Positions 1-9,934 of a stretch of DNA of 64,000 nucleotides are shown piece by piece. The stretch's first letter is position 1, and each line of letters begins with the position of its first letter. The notes beneath the pieces were generated by a model. The model was given only the letters and a program-made list of their open reading frames with translations, searched no databases and had not been told where the DNA came from. Both the position numbers and the translations under genes were made by a program. This stretch comes from Aquibaculum sediminis (GTDB lineage: Bacteria; Pseudomonadota; Alphaproteobacteria; Kiloniellales; DSM-21159): the NCBI RefSeq assembly GCF_040712085.1, contig NZ_JBFCVK010000012.1, positions 51,008 through 115,007 on the forward strand, read 5' to 3'.

Positions 1-1
1 G

Positions 2-352
2 GCGTGCGAGACCGAGGCACGTCGCCTGGCCGAAGCGCTTGCTGCAACCTGCGAACCGCCCCTGGCCGCCGTGCCGGGCAAGGCGGTCATCGAACTGCGC
101 GTGCCGGGCAGCGACAAGGGTCAGGCCATCGCGGCCTTCCTCGACGAACCACCCTTCCGCGGGCGCATCCCCGCCTTCGCCGGGGACGACGTGACCGACG
201 AGGACGGCTTCCGTAGGGTCAACGCCCTGCAGGGCCACACCATTCTGGTTGGACGGCGGGCCAGCGCGGCGCGCTGGGCCCTGCCGGATCCCCCAGCCCT
301 GCGCCACTGGTTGAGCCAGGCTGCGCAGGCCCTGACCCCGAAAGGAGACTGA
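2..352 (+). CDS. otsB: Trehalose-6-phosphate phosphatase, C-terminal part
   Basis: This is the last 116 codons of OtsB; the N-terminal half lies off the left edge. The enzyme removes phosphate from trehalose-6-phosphate to give trehalose in the cytoplasm. Visible are the OtsB stretch with VIELR and PGSDKG, then FLDEPPFRGRIP and the HAD metal-binding motif GDDVTDEDGF at about nt 185-214, followed by a SAARW...LP tail typical of the family. The stop is 3 nt before the next start, and the Shine-Dalgarno sequence of that gene (AAAGGAG, 341-347) lies inside this gene. It forms one operon with a GH15 glucosidase and otsA. Identity is secure, but integrity of the N-terminus cannot be judged here. 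Confidence 0.93.
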   Translation, partial: ACETEARRLAEALAATCEPPLAAVPGKAVIELRVPGSDKGQAIAAFLDEPPFRGRIPAFAGDDVTDEDGFRRVNALQGHTILVGRRASAARWALPDPPALRHWLSQAAQALTPKGD

Positions 353-355
353 CGC

Positions 356-2145
356 TTGACCTTTGCGCCCCGGCCCAACCTCGATCTGGCGGTGATCGGC
401 AACTGTGCCATCGGCGTCCTGGTGGACTGCTACGGGCGGATGGTCTGGGGCTGTCTGCCCGCGTTCGATGGCGATCCCTGGTTTAGCGCCCTACTGGGAG
501 GCGAGGAGCCGACCGAAGGCTTCTTCGCCATCGAGCTCAAGGGGCAGCAGCGCTGCGAGCAGGAATATCGCCGCAACTCGGCGGTGCTGGTCACGCGGCT
601 CTATGCCGAGGACGGCAGCGCCGTGGAGATCACCGACTGCATCCCGCGCAGCAAGCTGTTCGGCCGCACCTTCCGCCCAACCATGATCGTGCGCCGCATG
701 CGCCCGATCAGCGGCACGCCGCAGGTCCGCGTCGTCCTCCGCCCCACCTGCAGCTACGGCGCCGAAAAACCGCAGGTCACACGCGGCAGCAATCACGCCC
801 GCTACATCGGCCCCTCGTTCACCTTGCGGCTCTACGCCACCGCGCCGTTGGCCTACATCCTGCCCGAGCGCTGGTTCCTGCTCGAGGAGGACGAGCACCT
901 GCTGCTGGGGCCGGATGAGAGCCTGGCCGAACCGGTGGAAACCGCGGCCAACCGCCTGATTGCCGAGACCGATGCCTACTGGCGGGACTGGGTGCGCTCG
1001 CTCTCCATCCCCTTCGAGTGGCAGGAGGCGGTGATCCGCGCCGCCATCACGCTCAAGCTCTGCAGCTACGAGGAAACCGGCGGCCTGATCGCGGCGCTCA
1101 CCACCTCCATCCCCGAGGCGCCGGGCTCGCAGCGCAACTGGGACTACCGTTACTGCTGGCTGCGGGACTCCTACTACACCGTCAATGCCCTCAATCGCCT
1201 GGGCGCCACGCGCACCATGGAAGGCTATCTGCGCTACATCATGAACGTGGTCTCGGCGGCCCCGGACGGCTACCTGCAGCCGGTCTTCGGGCTCGACCTG
1301 GAACAGCGCATCGACGAGCGCGTGGTCGAGAGCCTGCCCGGCTATCGGGGCATGGGGCCGGTGCGCATCGGCAATCAGGCCTACACCCAGGTCCAGAACG
1401 ACGGCTACGGCAGTGTGATCCTGGCCGCAACCCAGTGCTTCTTCGACCAGCGCCTGATGGCACCCGGAACGCTCAATCTCTTCCGGCGTCTGGAGGAGTT
1501 GGGCGAGCAGGCGATCCGGCGTTTCGACACCCCGGATGCGGGCCCCTGGGAGTACCGCAGCCGGCAGATGGTCCACACCTACTCCACCCTGCTCTGCTGG
1601 GCGGCCTGCGACCGCCTGGCGCGAATCGCGCGCCGCCTGGGGCAGACCCAAAAGGCGGCCTACTGGCACACCGAGGCTGAGCGCATCCGCAGCGTGATCC
1701 TGAAGCGCGCCTGGAACGACAAGCTGAACAGCTTCGTGGCCACCTTCGAAGGCGAGACCCTCGATGCCAGTCTGCTGCTGATGCAGGAACTGGGCTTCGT
1801 CGAGGGCAAGGACCCCCGTTACCTGGGAACCGTGGCTGCCGTGGAGCGTTCCCTTATGCGGGAGGGTTACCTTTTGCGGTATCATGCAGCGGACGATTTC
1901 GGAGTACCTGAGGTAGCCTTCACCATCTGCTCATTCTGGTATGTGGACGCCCTGGCCGCGACCGGGCGGGAGGAAGAAGCGCGCGCGCTTTTCGAAAACC
2001 TCCTGGCGCGGCGCAACCACGTCGGCCTGCTCTCCGAGGATCTGGACTCGAAGACAGGCGAGCTCTGGGGCAACTTCCCCCAGACCTACTCTCTCGTCGG
2101 CATCATTCATTCGGCAACGCGCCTCAGCCGGAGCTGGGAGGCTCT

Positions 2146-2149
<4 letters not shown>
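356..2149 (+). CDS. GH15-family glycoside hydrolase (glucoamylase/trehalase-like)
   Basis: A 597-residue protein starting at TTG 356, preceded by AAAGGAG at 341-347; no better-placed ATG exists. It has the N-terminal beta-rich domain of bacterial GH15 proteins (DLAVIGN, DCYGRMVWGCLP) and then the (alpha/alpha)6 barrel, with WDYRYCWLRDSYYT near residue 261 and the C-terminal GELWGNFPQTYSLVG near 570 that carries the catalytic-base region. Family members split alpha-glucosides such as maltooligosaccharides, and some mycobacterial and archaeal members are trehalases. Lying between otsB and otsA, with its last 4 nt overlapping otsA, it probably acts on trehalose or a related glucoside. That substrate is inferred from context, not read from the sequence. 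Confidence 0.88.
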
Positions 2150-3540
<1,391 letters not shown>

Positions 3541-4302
3541 TCAGGCCCTTGCCACCCTGGTCCCGCTGTTCCCGCTGTCGAGCAACTGCGGGCGGGACAG
3601 CCCGGCCAGCTGCAGCATGTGCCAGGCCAGCACCTGGTTGCTGGCCAGCACCGGCTTGCCCAGCCGCTCGCGCACCTCGGCCAGAACCTCGACAGCCTGC
3701 AAGTTGGTGCAGGAGGCGAAGACCGCCTCGCAGTCATCCTCGCCGCCGATCCGAAGCAGGGCTTCGCGGATCGAAGCCGGAGCAATTCGCGCCACCACTC
3801 TCTCCTCCTGCTGGTCGAAGCTACCGAAGGCGGGCACGGCAATGCCGGCCACCTTAAGCCCATGCAGCAGGACTTCGGAAACGGAGCGGATATAAGGGCT
3901 GACCAGACCGAGGCGCCGAATGCCGAGGCTGCGGCAGGCCGCCTTCAGCGCCGTCATGGGGTCGGTCACCGGCACGGCCGGCCGCGCCTCTGCGATCAAC
4001 GCGGCGACCCGCGCCTCGCCCAGTAGCGTCGCCCCGGAGGTGCAGGCATAACCGATGGCGCCCAGGCCGGCGTGCGCGGGCAGCAGCGCGGCACTCGCCG
4101 TCAGCCGCTGGCTCATGGCAGCGATGCTGTCCGGCGTCAGGTCGCTGCCGCTTTCTATGCGCGTGTGATAGAGGCGCGCGGCGTCGAAGGGCAGCAGCCT
4201 GCGAAAATCCTCCTCGACCGTTTCGTCCACGCCCAGGACGATGAGGCCGAGCGCGACGCGGCCGGGCGCTTGCGAATCAGCCAGGGTGTAGGGCAGGTGC
4301 AT
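3541..4302 (-). CDS. Asp/Glu racemase or maleate isomerase-like enzyme
   Basis: A 253-residue protein of the Asp/Glu/hydantoin racemase and maleate isomerase superfamily. The two catalytic cysteines of the fold are present: Cys87 in IGYACTSGATLLGE and Cys198 in VFASCTNLQAVEVL. The start at 4302 is chosen because homology begins near MHLPYTL; the reading frame stays open for 21 further codons upstream, but they overlap the M24 gene. It is the last gene of a three-gene minus-strand operon after an ammonia-lyase and an M24 peptidase, 13 nt from the latter. EutA of hydroxyectoine catabolism belongs to the same superfamily, but the neighbours here are not a clear ectoine set. The substrate is unknown. 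Confidence 0.82.
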   Translation of the reverse strand: MHLPYTLADSQAPGRVALGLIVLGVDETVEEDFRRLLPFDAARLYHTRIESGSDLTPDSIAAMSQRLTASAALLPAHAGLGAIGYACTSGATLLGEARVAALIAEARPAVPVTDPMTALKAACRSLGIRRLGLVSPYIRSVSEVLLHGLKVAGIAVPAFGSFDQQEERVVARIAPASIREALLRIGGEDDCEAVFASCTNLQAVEVLAEVRERLGKPVLASNQVLAWHMLQLAGLSRPQLLDSGNSGTRVARA

Positions 4303-4315
4303 GAGCAGCGTTCCC

Positions 4316-5482
4316 TCAGATGACCGGCAGCTGAGGCGGGGCACGGCGGCTGAGCCAGCGCGCACCCGCCTCCTCGATGACGATATTCTCCTCGTGCACC
4401 ATCATCCGTTCCGGGGCGAAGGTCATGCCCGGCTCGAGCGTCAGGACCATGCCGGGGCGCAGTTCCGTCTCGTCCCGAGCGGTGTGCGAGGGCCACTCGG
4501 TGAGCTGCATGCCCAGCCCGTGCCCCATGCGCCCGACAGCATTGCCGTGCGCGCCTCCACGCTCGAGTACCGCCTGCATGGCCTGGAAGACATCGGCACA
4601 GCAGGCGCCGGGCCGGGCCGCCGCGAAGCCGGCATCCGTGGCCGCGAAAACCGTGTCGTAGGCCCGCTGCACTGCTTCATCGGCCCACCCGAACGCGTAG
4701 TTGCGGTCGAAATCGCAGAAATAACCGTCGAACGTCGCGCCGGTGTCGAGGATCAGCACGTCGCCTGCCGCGACCGGCCGGTCGGCGGGCGGCGAGATGA
4801 TATCGTCGTAACCGCCGGGTCCGGCACCGCCAACCAGATAGGCCACGTCGTCCACGCCGGCGGCCAGGCAGGCCTGCTTGAAGCCGCGAAAGATCTCCAC
4901 CTCGCTCATCCCCAGCGCAAGCCGTCCAGGCAGCGTCTCGAACACGCCGCTGACCAGGCCGCAGAGGTGCTCGATCTTGGCGATTTCCGCCGGCGACTTG
5001 ATCATGCGCAGGGCCCGGATGACCGGCCCGGCATCGGCCACCCGTACCCCCGGCAGCAGCGCGAGCAGGCGCTGGTAGTCCGCCAGCGGCATACGCAGGT
5101 GCGTCTCCGGTCCCATGGGAAGGCCCAGGCGACCGCCCTCGCCCAGCGGCCCGCGCAGGGTATCGGCGAGCAAGCTCACCCCCTCGTCATCGGGCGCGGG
5201 CGACTCCCAGCTGCGAATGTCCTCGACCCAGGTCCGGGTCATGCTGGCGGCACCGATTGTCGGAATCACTGCGATCGGCTTTCCGGCGGCCGGAACGACC
5301 AGGAACCAGGGCCGCGTGGGTGACTGCCAGAACTGGGTGAGGAAACCGGAGAAGTAGCGCACCTCCGGCTCGGTGGTCAGCAGCAGCGCGTCCAGCCCGG
5401 CCTCCGCCATGGCGGCCTGGGCGCTTGCGGTGCGCGCGGCATACTCGGCCTCTGGGAAGCCCCGCGGCGGCGCGGCGTTCAT
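4316..5482 (-). CDS. M24-family metallopeptidase (Xaa-Pro peptidase/creatinase fold)
   Basis: A 388-residue two-domain protein. A creatinase-type N-terminal domain (residues 15-150, with RYFSGF) is followed by a pita-bread M24 domain. The five metal ligands expected for an active dinuclear enzyme are present: Asp246 in LDTGATFDG, Asp257 in YFCDFDRN, His321 in MGHGLGM, Glu350 in TLEPG and Glu364 in VHEENIV. It is therefore a probable hydrolase of an amide or imino bond. The start ATG overlaps the stop of the upstream ammonia-lyase gene (ATGA, 5479-5482). The ectoine hydrolase DoeA/EutD belongs to this family, but the N-terminal domain here does not clearly match DoeA. The substrate is unknown. 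Confidence 0.85.
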   Translation of the reverse strand: MNAAPPRGFPEAEYAARTASAQAAMAEAGLDALLLTTEPEVRYFSGFLTQFWQSPTRPWFLVVPAAGKPIAVIPTIGAASMTRTWVEDIRSWESPAPDDEGVSLLADTLRGPLGEGGRLGLPMGPETHLRMPLADYQRLLALLPGVRVADAGPVIRALRMIKSPAEIAKIEHLCGLVSGVFETLPGRLALGMSEVEIFRGFKQACLAAGVDDVAYLVGGAGPGGYDDIISPPADRPVAAGDVLILDTGATFDGYFCDFDRNYAFGWADEAVQRAYDTVFAATDAGFAAARPGACCADVFQAMQAVLERGGAHGNAVGRMGHGLGMQLTEWPSHTARDETELRPGMVLTLEPGMTFAPERMMVHEENIVIEEAGARWLSRRAPPQLPVI

Positions 5483-6693
5483 TGGCCGGATGCCGCTTGC
5501 GGGCCGCTGCCAACCAACTGTCGATAGATGTCCGGGTCCGTCGCCCCCTCGCTGCCCAGCAGGAACACCCGGCTGTCCGGCCCCAGGCCCAACCCCGCCC
5601 GCAGGGTCTCGTCCTGTGCTGCGGCGATGAGGCCGATGAGACCGGCCACCGCCGATTCTCCGGCAACGATGGCGCCGCCGCCGGCCTCGCCCGAGGCCAG
5701 CAGGCGCATCGCCGGCGCCACGCCCTCCTCGCCGATAGTGAGGTAGTCCGAGGCACCAACCTTGAGGATGTCCCAGGCCAGCAGAGAGACGGTGCCGCAG
5801 GACAGCCCCGCCATCAGAGTCTCCTCCTCCAGCAACACCTGCGTCGGCTGCCCGGCGCGGGCCGTGGCAAGGATGCAGGCAGCGCTGGCCGGTTCCACCA
5901 CCACGGTCCGCGGCCGCCTCTCACCCAGACCCTGCCAGAAGCGCGCGCAGAGCGCCGCGGCCACGCCGCCAACGCCGCCCTGGATGAAGAGGTGGGTGGG
6001 GGGCGCGTCGGCAAGCTGCTTCAACGCTTCCGAGGCCATGACGCTGTAGCCCGCCATCACCTCACGCGGTACGTCGGTGTAGCCCTCGTAGGAGGTGTCC
6101 GAGACCACGAACCAGCCGTTTTCCTCGGAGTCGCGCGCGCAGCGGATCACCGATTCGTCGTAGTCCCCCTCGATGCGCACCACCTCGGCGCCCAGCGCCT
6201 CCATGGCCTGCTGCCGTCCAGTGCTGACGGTGGCGTGGATGTAGATTCGGCAGCGACAGCCGGCCATCTGCGCGCCCCAGGCCACCGAGCGGCCGTGGTT
6301 GCCATCGGTGGCCGTGGTGACGGTCAGCTCCCGCAGCTGCTCCCGGAACGCTCCAGCGCGGATGCGGCTGAGCGCCGGCGTCGTGCCGCTTTGCTCAGCC
6401 ACCTGCGCCGCCGCCAGGCGCAAGACGCCATAGGCTCCGCCCAGCGCCTTGAAGCTCTCCAAGGCGAAGCGATGGCTCTCGTCCTTGTAGTAGACCGCGC
6501 CCAGACCCAGCGCCTCGGCCAGGCGGTCGAGCTGCTGGATCGGCGTCGGCGCATAGCCCGGCCAGTCAGCGATCTCCGCCAGCGCCGCTTCGGCCATCGC
6601 CGGCGAAAGCACGGCATCCAGCGCCGCGGGCCAGGGCCCCTGCGTCACAGACAGGCTCGCATGGTCGAGAATCCGCGGCGGTGGCTTCAGCAT
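5479..6693 (-). CDS. Diaminopropionate ammonia-lyase-like PLP enzyme
   Basis: A 404-residue fold-type II PLP enzyme. The PLP lysine is Lys82 in LESFKALGG, and the ATDGNHGRSVAWGAQ segment at 128-142, followed by GC, is the hallmark of diaminopropionate ammonia-lyase (DpaL/YgeX) rather than threonine dehydratase. DpaL turns 2,3-diaminopropionate into pyruvate and ammonia. The start at 6693 has an AGAGGATG Shine-Dalgarno sequence just upstream; the frame is open further upstream but runs into the glk promoter region. It is the first gene of an overlapping operon with the M24 peptidase and racemase, and is divergent from glk. The pathway is inferred to degrade a modified amino acid. Confidence 0.82.
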   Translation of the reverse strand: MLKPPPRILDHASLSVTQGPWPAALDAVLSPAMAEAALAEIADWPGYAPTPIQQLDRLAEALGLGAVYYKDESHRFALESFKALGGAYGVLRLAAAQVAEQSGTTPALSRIRAGAFREQLRELTVTTATDGNHGRSVAWGAQMAGCRCRIYIHATVSTGRQQAMEALGAEVVRIEGDYDESVIRCARDSEENGWFVVSDTSYEGYTDVPREVMAGYSVMASEALKQLADAPPTHLFIQGGVGGVAAALCARFWQGLGERRPRTVVVEPASAACILATARAGQPTQVLLEEETLMAGLSCGTVSLLAWDILKVGASDYLTIGEEGVAPAMRLLASGEAGGGAIVAGESAVAGLIGLIAAAQDETLRAGLGLGPDSRVFLLGSEGATDPDIYRQLVGSGPQAASGQ

Positions 6694-6796
6694 CTCATCC
6701 TCTTGGTCCGGCGTCTTTTCAGGCTGACGGAAGATGCCTAGCCTAGAGCAAGCTCGCTTTGGGCGGAATCGGCTTTCTGATGGAGACGTCCCAGCC

Positions 6797-7816
6797 ATGA
6801 CGCTTTCAGGGACCAAGGCCCTCTGGCTGGTGGCGGACATCGGCGGCACCAACGCCCGCTTTGCCCTCTATCCCGCCGGTTCGCTGGCACGCCAAGACGC
6901 CCTCTATCACGCGCGTATGGCCACGGCCTCGGTCGCCGGGCCGGCCACGGCCATCGCTCGCGTCCTGGAGCAGGCCGACTGCCCGACCCCGGCCGCGGCG
7001 GCCCTGGCCATCGCCGCGCCGGTGGGAAGCCACAGCGCGGATGCGGAGATCAGCCTGACCAACGCGCGCTGGCGCTTCACGCCCCGGGCCGTGCAGGCGG
7101 AACTGGGGCTGGAGCGTCTGGAGGTTGTGAACGACTTCGCTGCCCTGGCGCATGCCCTGCCCCTGCTGACCGATGGGGACCGCCGACCCCTGGGGCCGGC
7201 ACTGGCACCGAGGCCCGGCAGACCGATCTTGGTGCTCGGTCCCGGCACGGGGCTGGGCGCGGCGGCCATCGTCGCCGACCGGCACGGCGGCTGGACCGTG
7301 GTGCCCGGCGAGGCCGGCCACATGACGGCCGCTGCCTGCAACGCAGAGGAAGCAGAGGTTCTGGACCAGCTGCGTCGGGAACGCGGGCATGTCTCTTATG
7401 AGCGCCTGGCCAGCGGCCCCGGCCTGGTGGAGATTGCCGAGGCGCTGGCAGCGCTGCGCCGCGCACCCGCCCCGCCAGGCACACCGGCCGAAGTCGTGGC
7501 GGCCGCCCGCGCCGGCGATCGCCTCTGCGAGGATGCCATCGGGCTGTTTCAGAACTGGCTGGCAACGCTGGCCGGCGACCTCGCCCTGGCCTTCGGCGCC
7601 CTGGGCGGCGTTTATCTGGCGGGCGGGGTCCTGGGCCATCTGGAGGGGCTGTTCGACGCCGAGGCTTTCCGTCGGCGCCTGGAAGACAAGGGGCGCTTCT
7701 CGGACTATCTCGCCCGCGTGCCGCTGTGGCGGCTCACCCGGCCCGACGCCGCGTTTCTGGGCCTGCGCCGCCTGCTGAGCGAACCGCCGGAGCCCGGAGA
7801 CCTCCAACAGAACTAG
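6797..7816 (+). CDS. glk: Glucokinase
   Basis: A 339-residue hexokinase-fold protein of the Glk family that phosphorylates glucose with ATP. The N-terminal phosphate-binding loop is WLVADIGGTNARFALYP; other family segments are VVNDFAALAHALP, VLGPGTGLGAA, PGEAGHM and the C-terminal GGVYLAGGV. The start at 6797 is chosen because GGAGA lies 11 nt upstream and homology begins right after it, although the frame is open from 6734. It stands alone, divergent from the ammonia-lyase operon. It could phosphorylate glucose released by the GH15 enzyme 5 kb upstream, feeding glucose-6-phosphate back to OtsA; this link is inference. Confidence 0.93.
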   Translation: MTLSGTKALWLVADIGGTNARFALYPAGSLARQDALYHARMATASVAGPATAIARVLEQADCPTPAAAALAIAAPVGSHSADAEISLTNARWRFTPRAVQAELGLERLEVVNDFAALAHALPLLTDGDRRPLGPALAPRPGRPILVLGPGTGLGAAAIVADRHGGWTVVPGEAGHMTAAACNAEEAEVLDQLRRERGHVSYERLASGPGLVEIAEALAALRRAPAPPGTPAEVVAAARAGDRLCEDAIGLFQNWLATLAGDLALAFGALGGVYLAGGVLGHLEGLFDAEAFRRRLEDKGRFSDYLARVPLWRLTRPDAAFLGLRRLLSEPPEPGDLQQN

Positions 7817-7823
7817 ACCAGAT

Positions 7824-7863
7824 CGACTCAAATCCGGTTCGCGAAGCGACCCGGTTTGAGTCG
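7824..7863. repeat. REP-like palindrome, copy A
   Basis: A nearly perfect hairpin with arms CGACTCAAA (7824-7832) and TTTGAGTCG (7855-7863), inner CCGG steps and the core TCGCGAAGCGA (7839-7849). It is followed by GAATCTGCCCTA. The same core and a similar tail recur at 39449-39494. It lies 8 nt after the glk stop and may also act as its terminator. Confidence 0.7.
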
Positions 7864-7888
7864 TGAATCTGCCCTACACTCTTGGTTC

Positions 7889-7907
7889 AGAGCGGATTCA
7901 CCGCTCT
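7889..7907. terminator. Short hairpin between convergent glk and tyrC
   Basis: A perfect 7-bp stem AGAGCGG/CCGCTCT with a 5-nt loop lies between the two convergent genes, 10 nt before the tyrC stop. There is no T-run, so a terminator role is only likely from position. It may be the second half of the REP-like element that begins at 7824. Confidence 0.4.
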
Positions 7908-7916
7908 AGGCCGTGG

Positions 7917-8867
7917 CTACTGCGACGGCTCGTCCTTGGGCGTCTCTGGCGCCGGACCGCCCGGCTCACGCGCGTCGAAGGTGCCGGCCTGGCGCATCTC
8001 GATCACGCCGCGGCGGATCTCGCGGGTGCGGCGGAAGAGGTCTTCCAGCGTGTCACCCTCGCCCCAGCGGATCGCGCGCTGCAGCGCCGTCAGGTCCTCG
8101 CTGAAGCGCTGCAGCATCTCGAGCACGGCTTCGCGGTTGTTGAGGAAGACGTCGCGCCACATCACCGGATCGGAGCCGGCGATACGGGTGAAGTCGCGGA
8201 AGCCGCCGGCGGAATAGCGGATCACCTCCTGGCGCTCGCTGGCCTCCAAATCAAAGGCCGTGCCAACGATGGTGTAGGCGATGAGGTGCGGCAGGTGGCT
8301 GGTGACCGCGAGCACCTTGTCGTGATGCGCGGCGTCCATGCTTTCCGCCATGGCGCCACAGGCTTCCCACAGGGCCTTGACCCGCGCCACCGCCTGGCCG
8401 TCGCAGCCCGGAGGCGGCGTCAGGATGACGTAGCGGTTCTCGAAGAGGTCGGCAAAGCCGGCGTCAGGGCCGCTGTGCTCGGTGCCGGCAATGGGATGGC
8501 CCGGCACGAAGTGAACCCCCTCCGGCAGGCAGGGGCCAACGTCGCGGATGACCGAGAGCTTGACCGAGCCCACGTCGCTGACGATGCAGCCGGGGGCGAG
8601 GCTGGGCGCCATGGCCTCGGCGACGGCAGCGTTGGCGCCCACCGGCAGGCAAAGCATGACCAGATCGGCGCCGGCCACGGCGTCGGCCGGGCTGTCGGTC
8701 AGGCGGTCGCAAAGCCCCAGCGCCGCGCTGCGCTCACGCACCGCTTCGGCGCCATCGAAGCCGACGATCTCTTCGGCCAGGCCGCGCGTGCGCATGACCC
8801 GGGCAAGAGAGGAGCCAATAAGGCCAATGCCGAGAATCGCGACGCGCTGAAAGGGAACCGTGCTCAT
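7917..8867 (-). CDS. tyrC: Prephenate/arogenate dehydrogenase (cyclohexadienyl dehydrogenase)
   Basis: A 316-residue TyrA-family enzyme that oxidatively decarboxylates prephenate or arogenate on the way to tyrosine. The Rossmann motif VAILGIGLIGSSLAR is at residues 9-23, followed by DVGSVK, the substrate-binding PGHPIAGTEHSGP near 123 and a helical C-terminal dimerisation domain. No ACT or chorismate mutase domain is attached. Its ATG overlaps the hisC stop (8864-8867), giving the order chorismate mutase, hisC, tyrC. A HisC-type aminotransferase next to TyrC is common in alphaproteobacteria and fits transamination of prephenate or 4-hydroxyphenylpyruvate. Whether NAD or NADP, and prephenate or arogenate, is used cannot be told. 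Confidence 0.92.
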   Translation of the reverse strand: MSTVPFQRVAILGIGLIGSSLARVMRTRGLAEEIVGFDGAEAVRERSAALGLCDRLTDSPADAVAGADLVMLCLPVGANAAVAEAMAPSLAPGCIVSDVGSVKLSVIRDVGPCLPEGVHFVPGHPIAGTEHSGPDAGFADLFENRYVILTPPPGCDGQAVARVKALWEACGAMAESMDAAHHDKVLAVTSHLPHLIAYTIVGTAFDLEASERQEVIRYSAGGFRDFTRIAGSDPVMWRDVFLNNREAVLEMLQRFSEDLTALQRAIRWGEGDTLEDLFRRTREIRRGVIEMRQAGTFDAREPGGPAPETPKDEPSQ

Positions 8868-9934
8868 TGCTCGAAGCGGGAGAGCGCGTCCAGCACCCGC
8901 GCCATCTCCTCGTCGGTGCCGATGGTCACCCGCAGGTGCTGCGGCAGTCCGTAGGCATCCATACGGCGCACCAAGATACCTTCCTGCTTGAGATGGGCCG
9001 CCGCCGCAGCCGCATCGCCGAAGCGCACCAGGACGAAGTTGCCCTCGCTGGGTTCGGCGCGAAGATTGAGACGCTTCAGCCCCTCGATGAAGGCAGTGCG
9101 GGCCGCGGCGTTGTGCCGGCGCGAGCGCTCCAGGTGCTCGCTGTCGCCGATGGCCGCCACCCCGGCAGCCTGGGCCGGGGCCGCCACATTGAAGGGCCCG
9201 CGCACCCGGTGCAGCACGTCGGCCACCGCCGGCGGGCAGTAGGCCCAGCCCAGCCGCAGGGAGGCCAGGCCGTGGATCTTCGAGAAGGTGCGGGTCATCA
9301 CGACGTTATCGTGCTTTTCCACCAGCGCGCTGCCGTCGCTATAGTCCGCCCCCTCCACATACTCGGCGTAGGCGGAATCGAGCACCAGCAGCACCGAGTC
9401 CGGCAGGCCGGCGTGCAGCCGCTCGATCTCGGACGCCGGCAGGCAGCTGCCGGTCGGATTGTTCGGGTTGGCCAGGAACAGCAGCCGCGTGCGCTCGGTG
9501 ACCGCAGCCAGCAGCGCATCCACATCGGCCGTCAGTTCGCGCTCCGGCGCCGCCACCGGCGTCGCGCCGACGCTCTTGGCGGCGATGGGGTACATGAGGA
9601 AGCCGTGGCGGGAATAGAGCACCTCGTCGCCCGGTCCGGCATAGGCGCGGGTGAGCAGGGAAATGAGCTCGTCGGAGCCGGCACCGCAGACGATGCGCGC
9701 GGCATCCAGGTTCAGGGCCTGCGCGATGGCCTCGCGCAGCGCCACAGCACCGCCGTCTGGATAGCGATGCAGCTCGTCCGCCACCGCGCGATAGGCCTCC
9801 ACCGCCCGGGGGCTGGGGCCGAGCGGATTCTCGTTCGAGGCCAGGCGAATCACCCGCTCAACGCCGGGAATGGCAGCCTCCCCGCCGACATAGGCGGCGA
9901 TCTCCATGATTCCGGGACGGACTTGCAAAGGCAT
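8864..9934 (-). CDS. hisC: Histidinol-phosphate/aromatic aminotransferase
   Basis: A 356-residue fold-type I PLP aminotransferase of the HisC family. Visible are LASNENPLGPSP at 31-42, the cofactor-contacting CGAGSDE, NPNNPTG at 156-162, DSAYAEY, and the PLP lysine Lys219 in TFSKIHGLASLRLGW. HisC makes histidinol phosphate from imidazole-acetol phosphate, and many members also transaminate aromatic keto acids. Located between chorismate mutase and tyrC with 4-nt overlaps on both sides, it is likely to serve tyrosine and phenylalanine synthesis here, perhaps in addition to histidine. No other his genes are in the window. Confidence 0.92.
   Translation of the reverse strand: MPLQVRPGIMEIAAYVGGEAAIPGVERVIRLASNENPLGPSPRAVEAYRAVADELHRYPDGGAVALREAIAQALNLDAARIVCGAGSDELISLLTRAYAGPGDEVLYSRHGFLMYPIAAKSVGATPVAAPERELTADVDALLAAVTERTRLLFLANPNNPTGSCLPASEIERLHAGLPDSVLLVLDSAYAEYVEGADYSDGSALVEKHDNVVMTRTFSKIHGLASLRLGWAYCPPAVADVLHRVRGPFNVAAPAQAAGVAAIGDSEHLERSRRHNAAARTAFIEGLKRLNLRAEPSEGNFVLVRFGDAAAAAAHLKQEGILVRRMDAYGLPQHLRVTIGTDEEMARVLDALSRFEQ

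Noticed and set aside
3541..6693. Ectoine or hydroxyectoine degradation (eut/doe) cluster
   Set aside because: Racemase and M24 families fit, but the PLP enzyme is of the diaminopropionate lyase type, and deacetylase, cyclodeaminase and AsnC-type regulator genes are missing.
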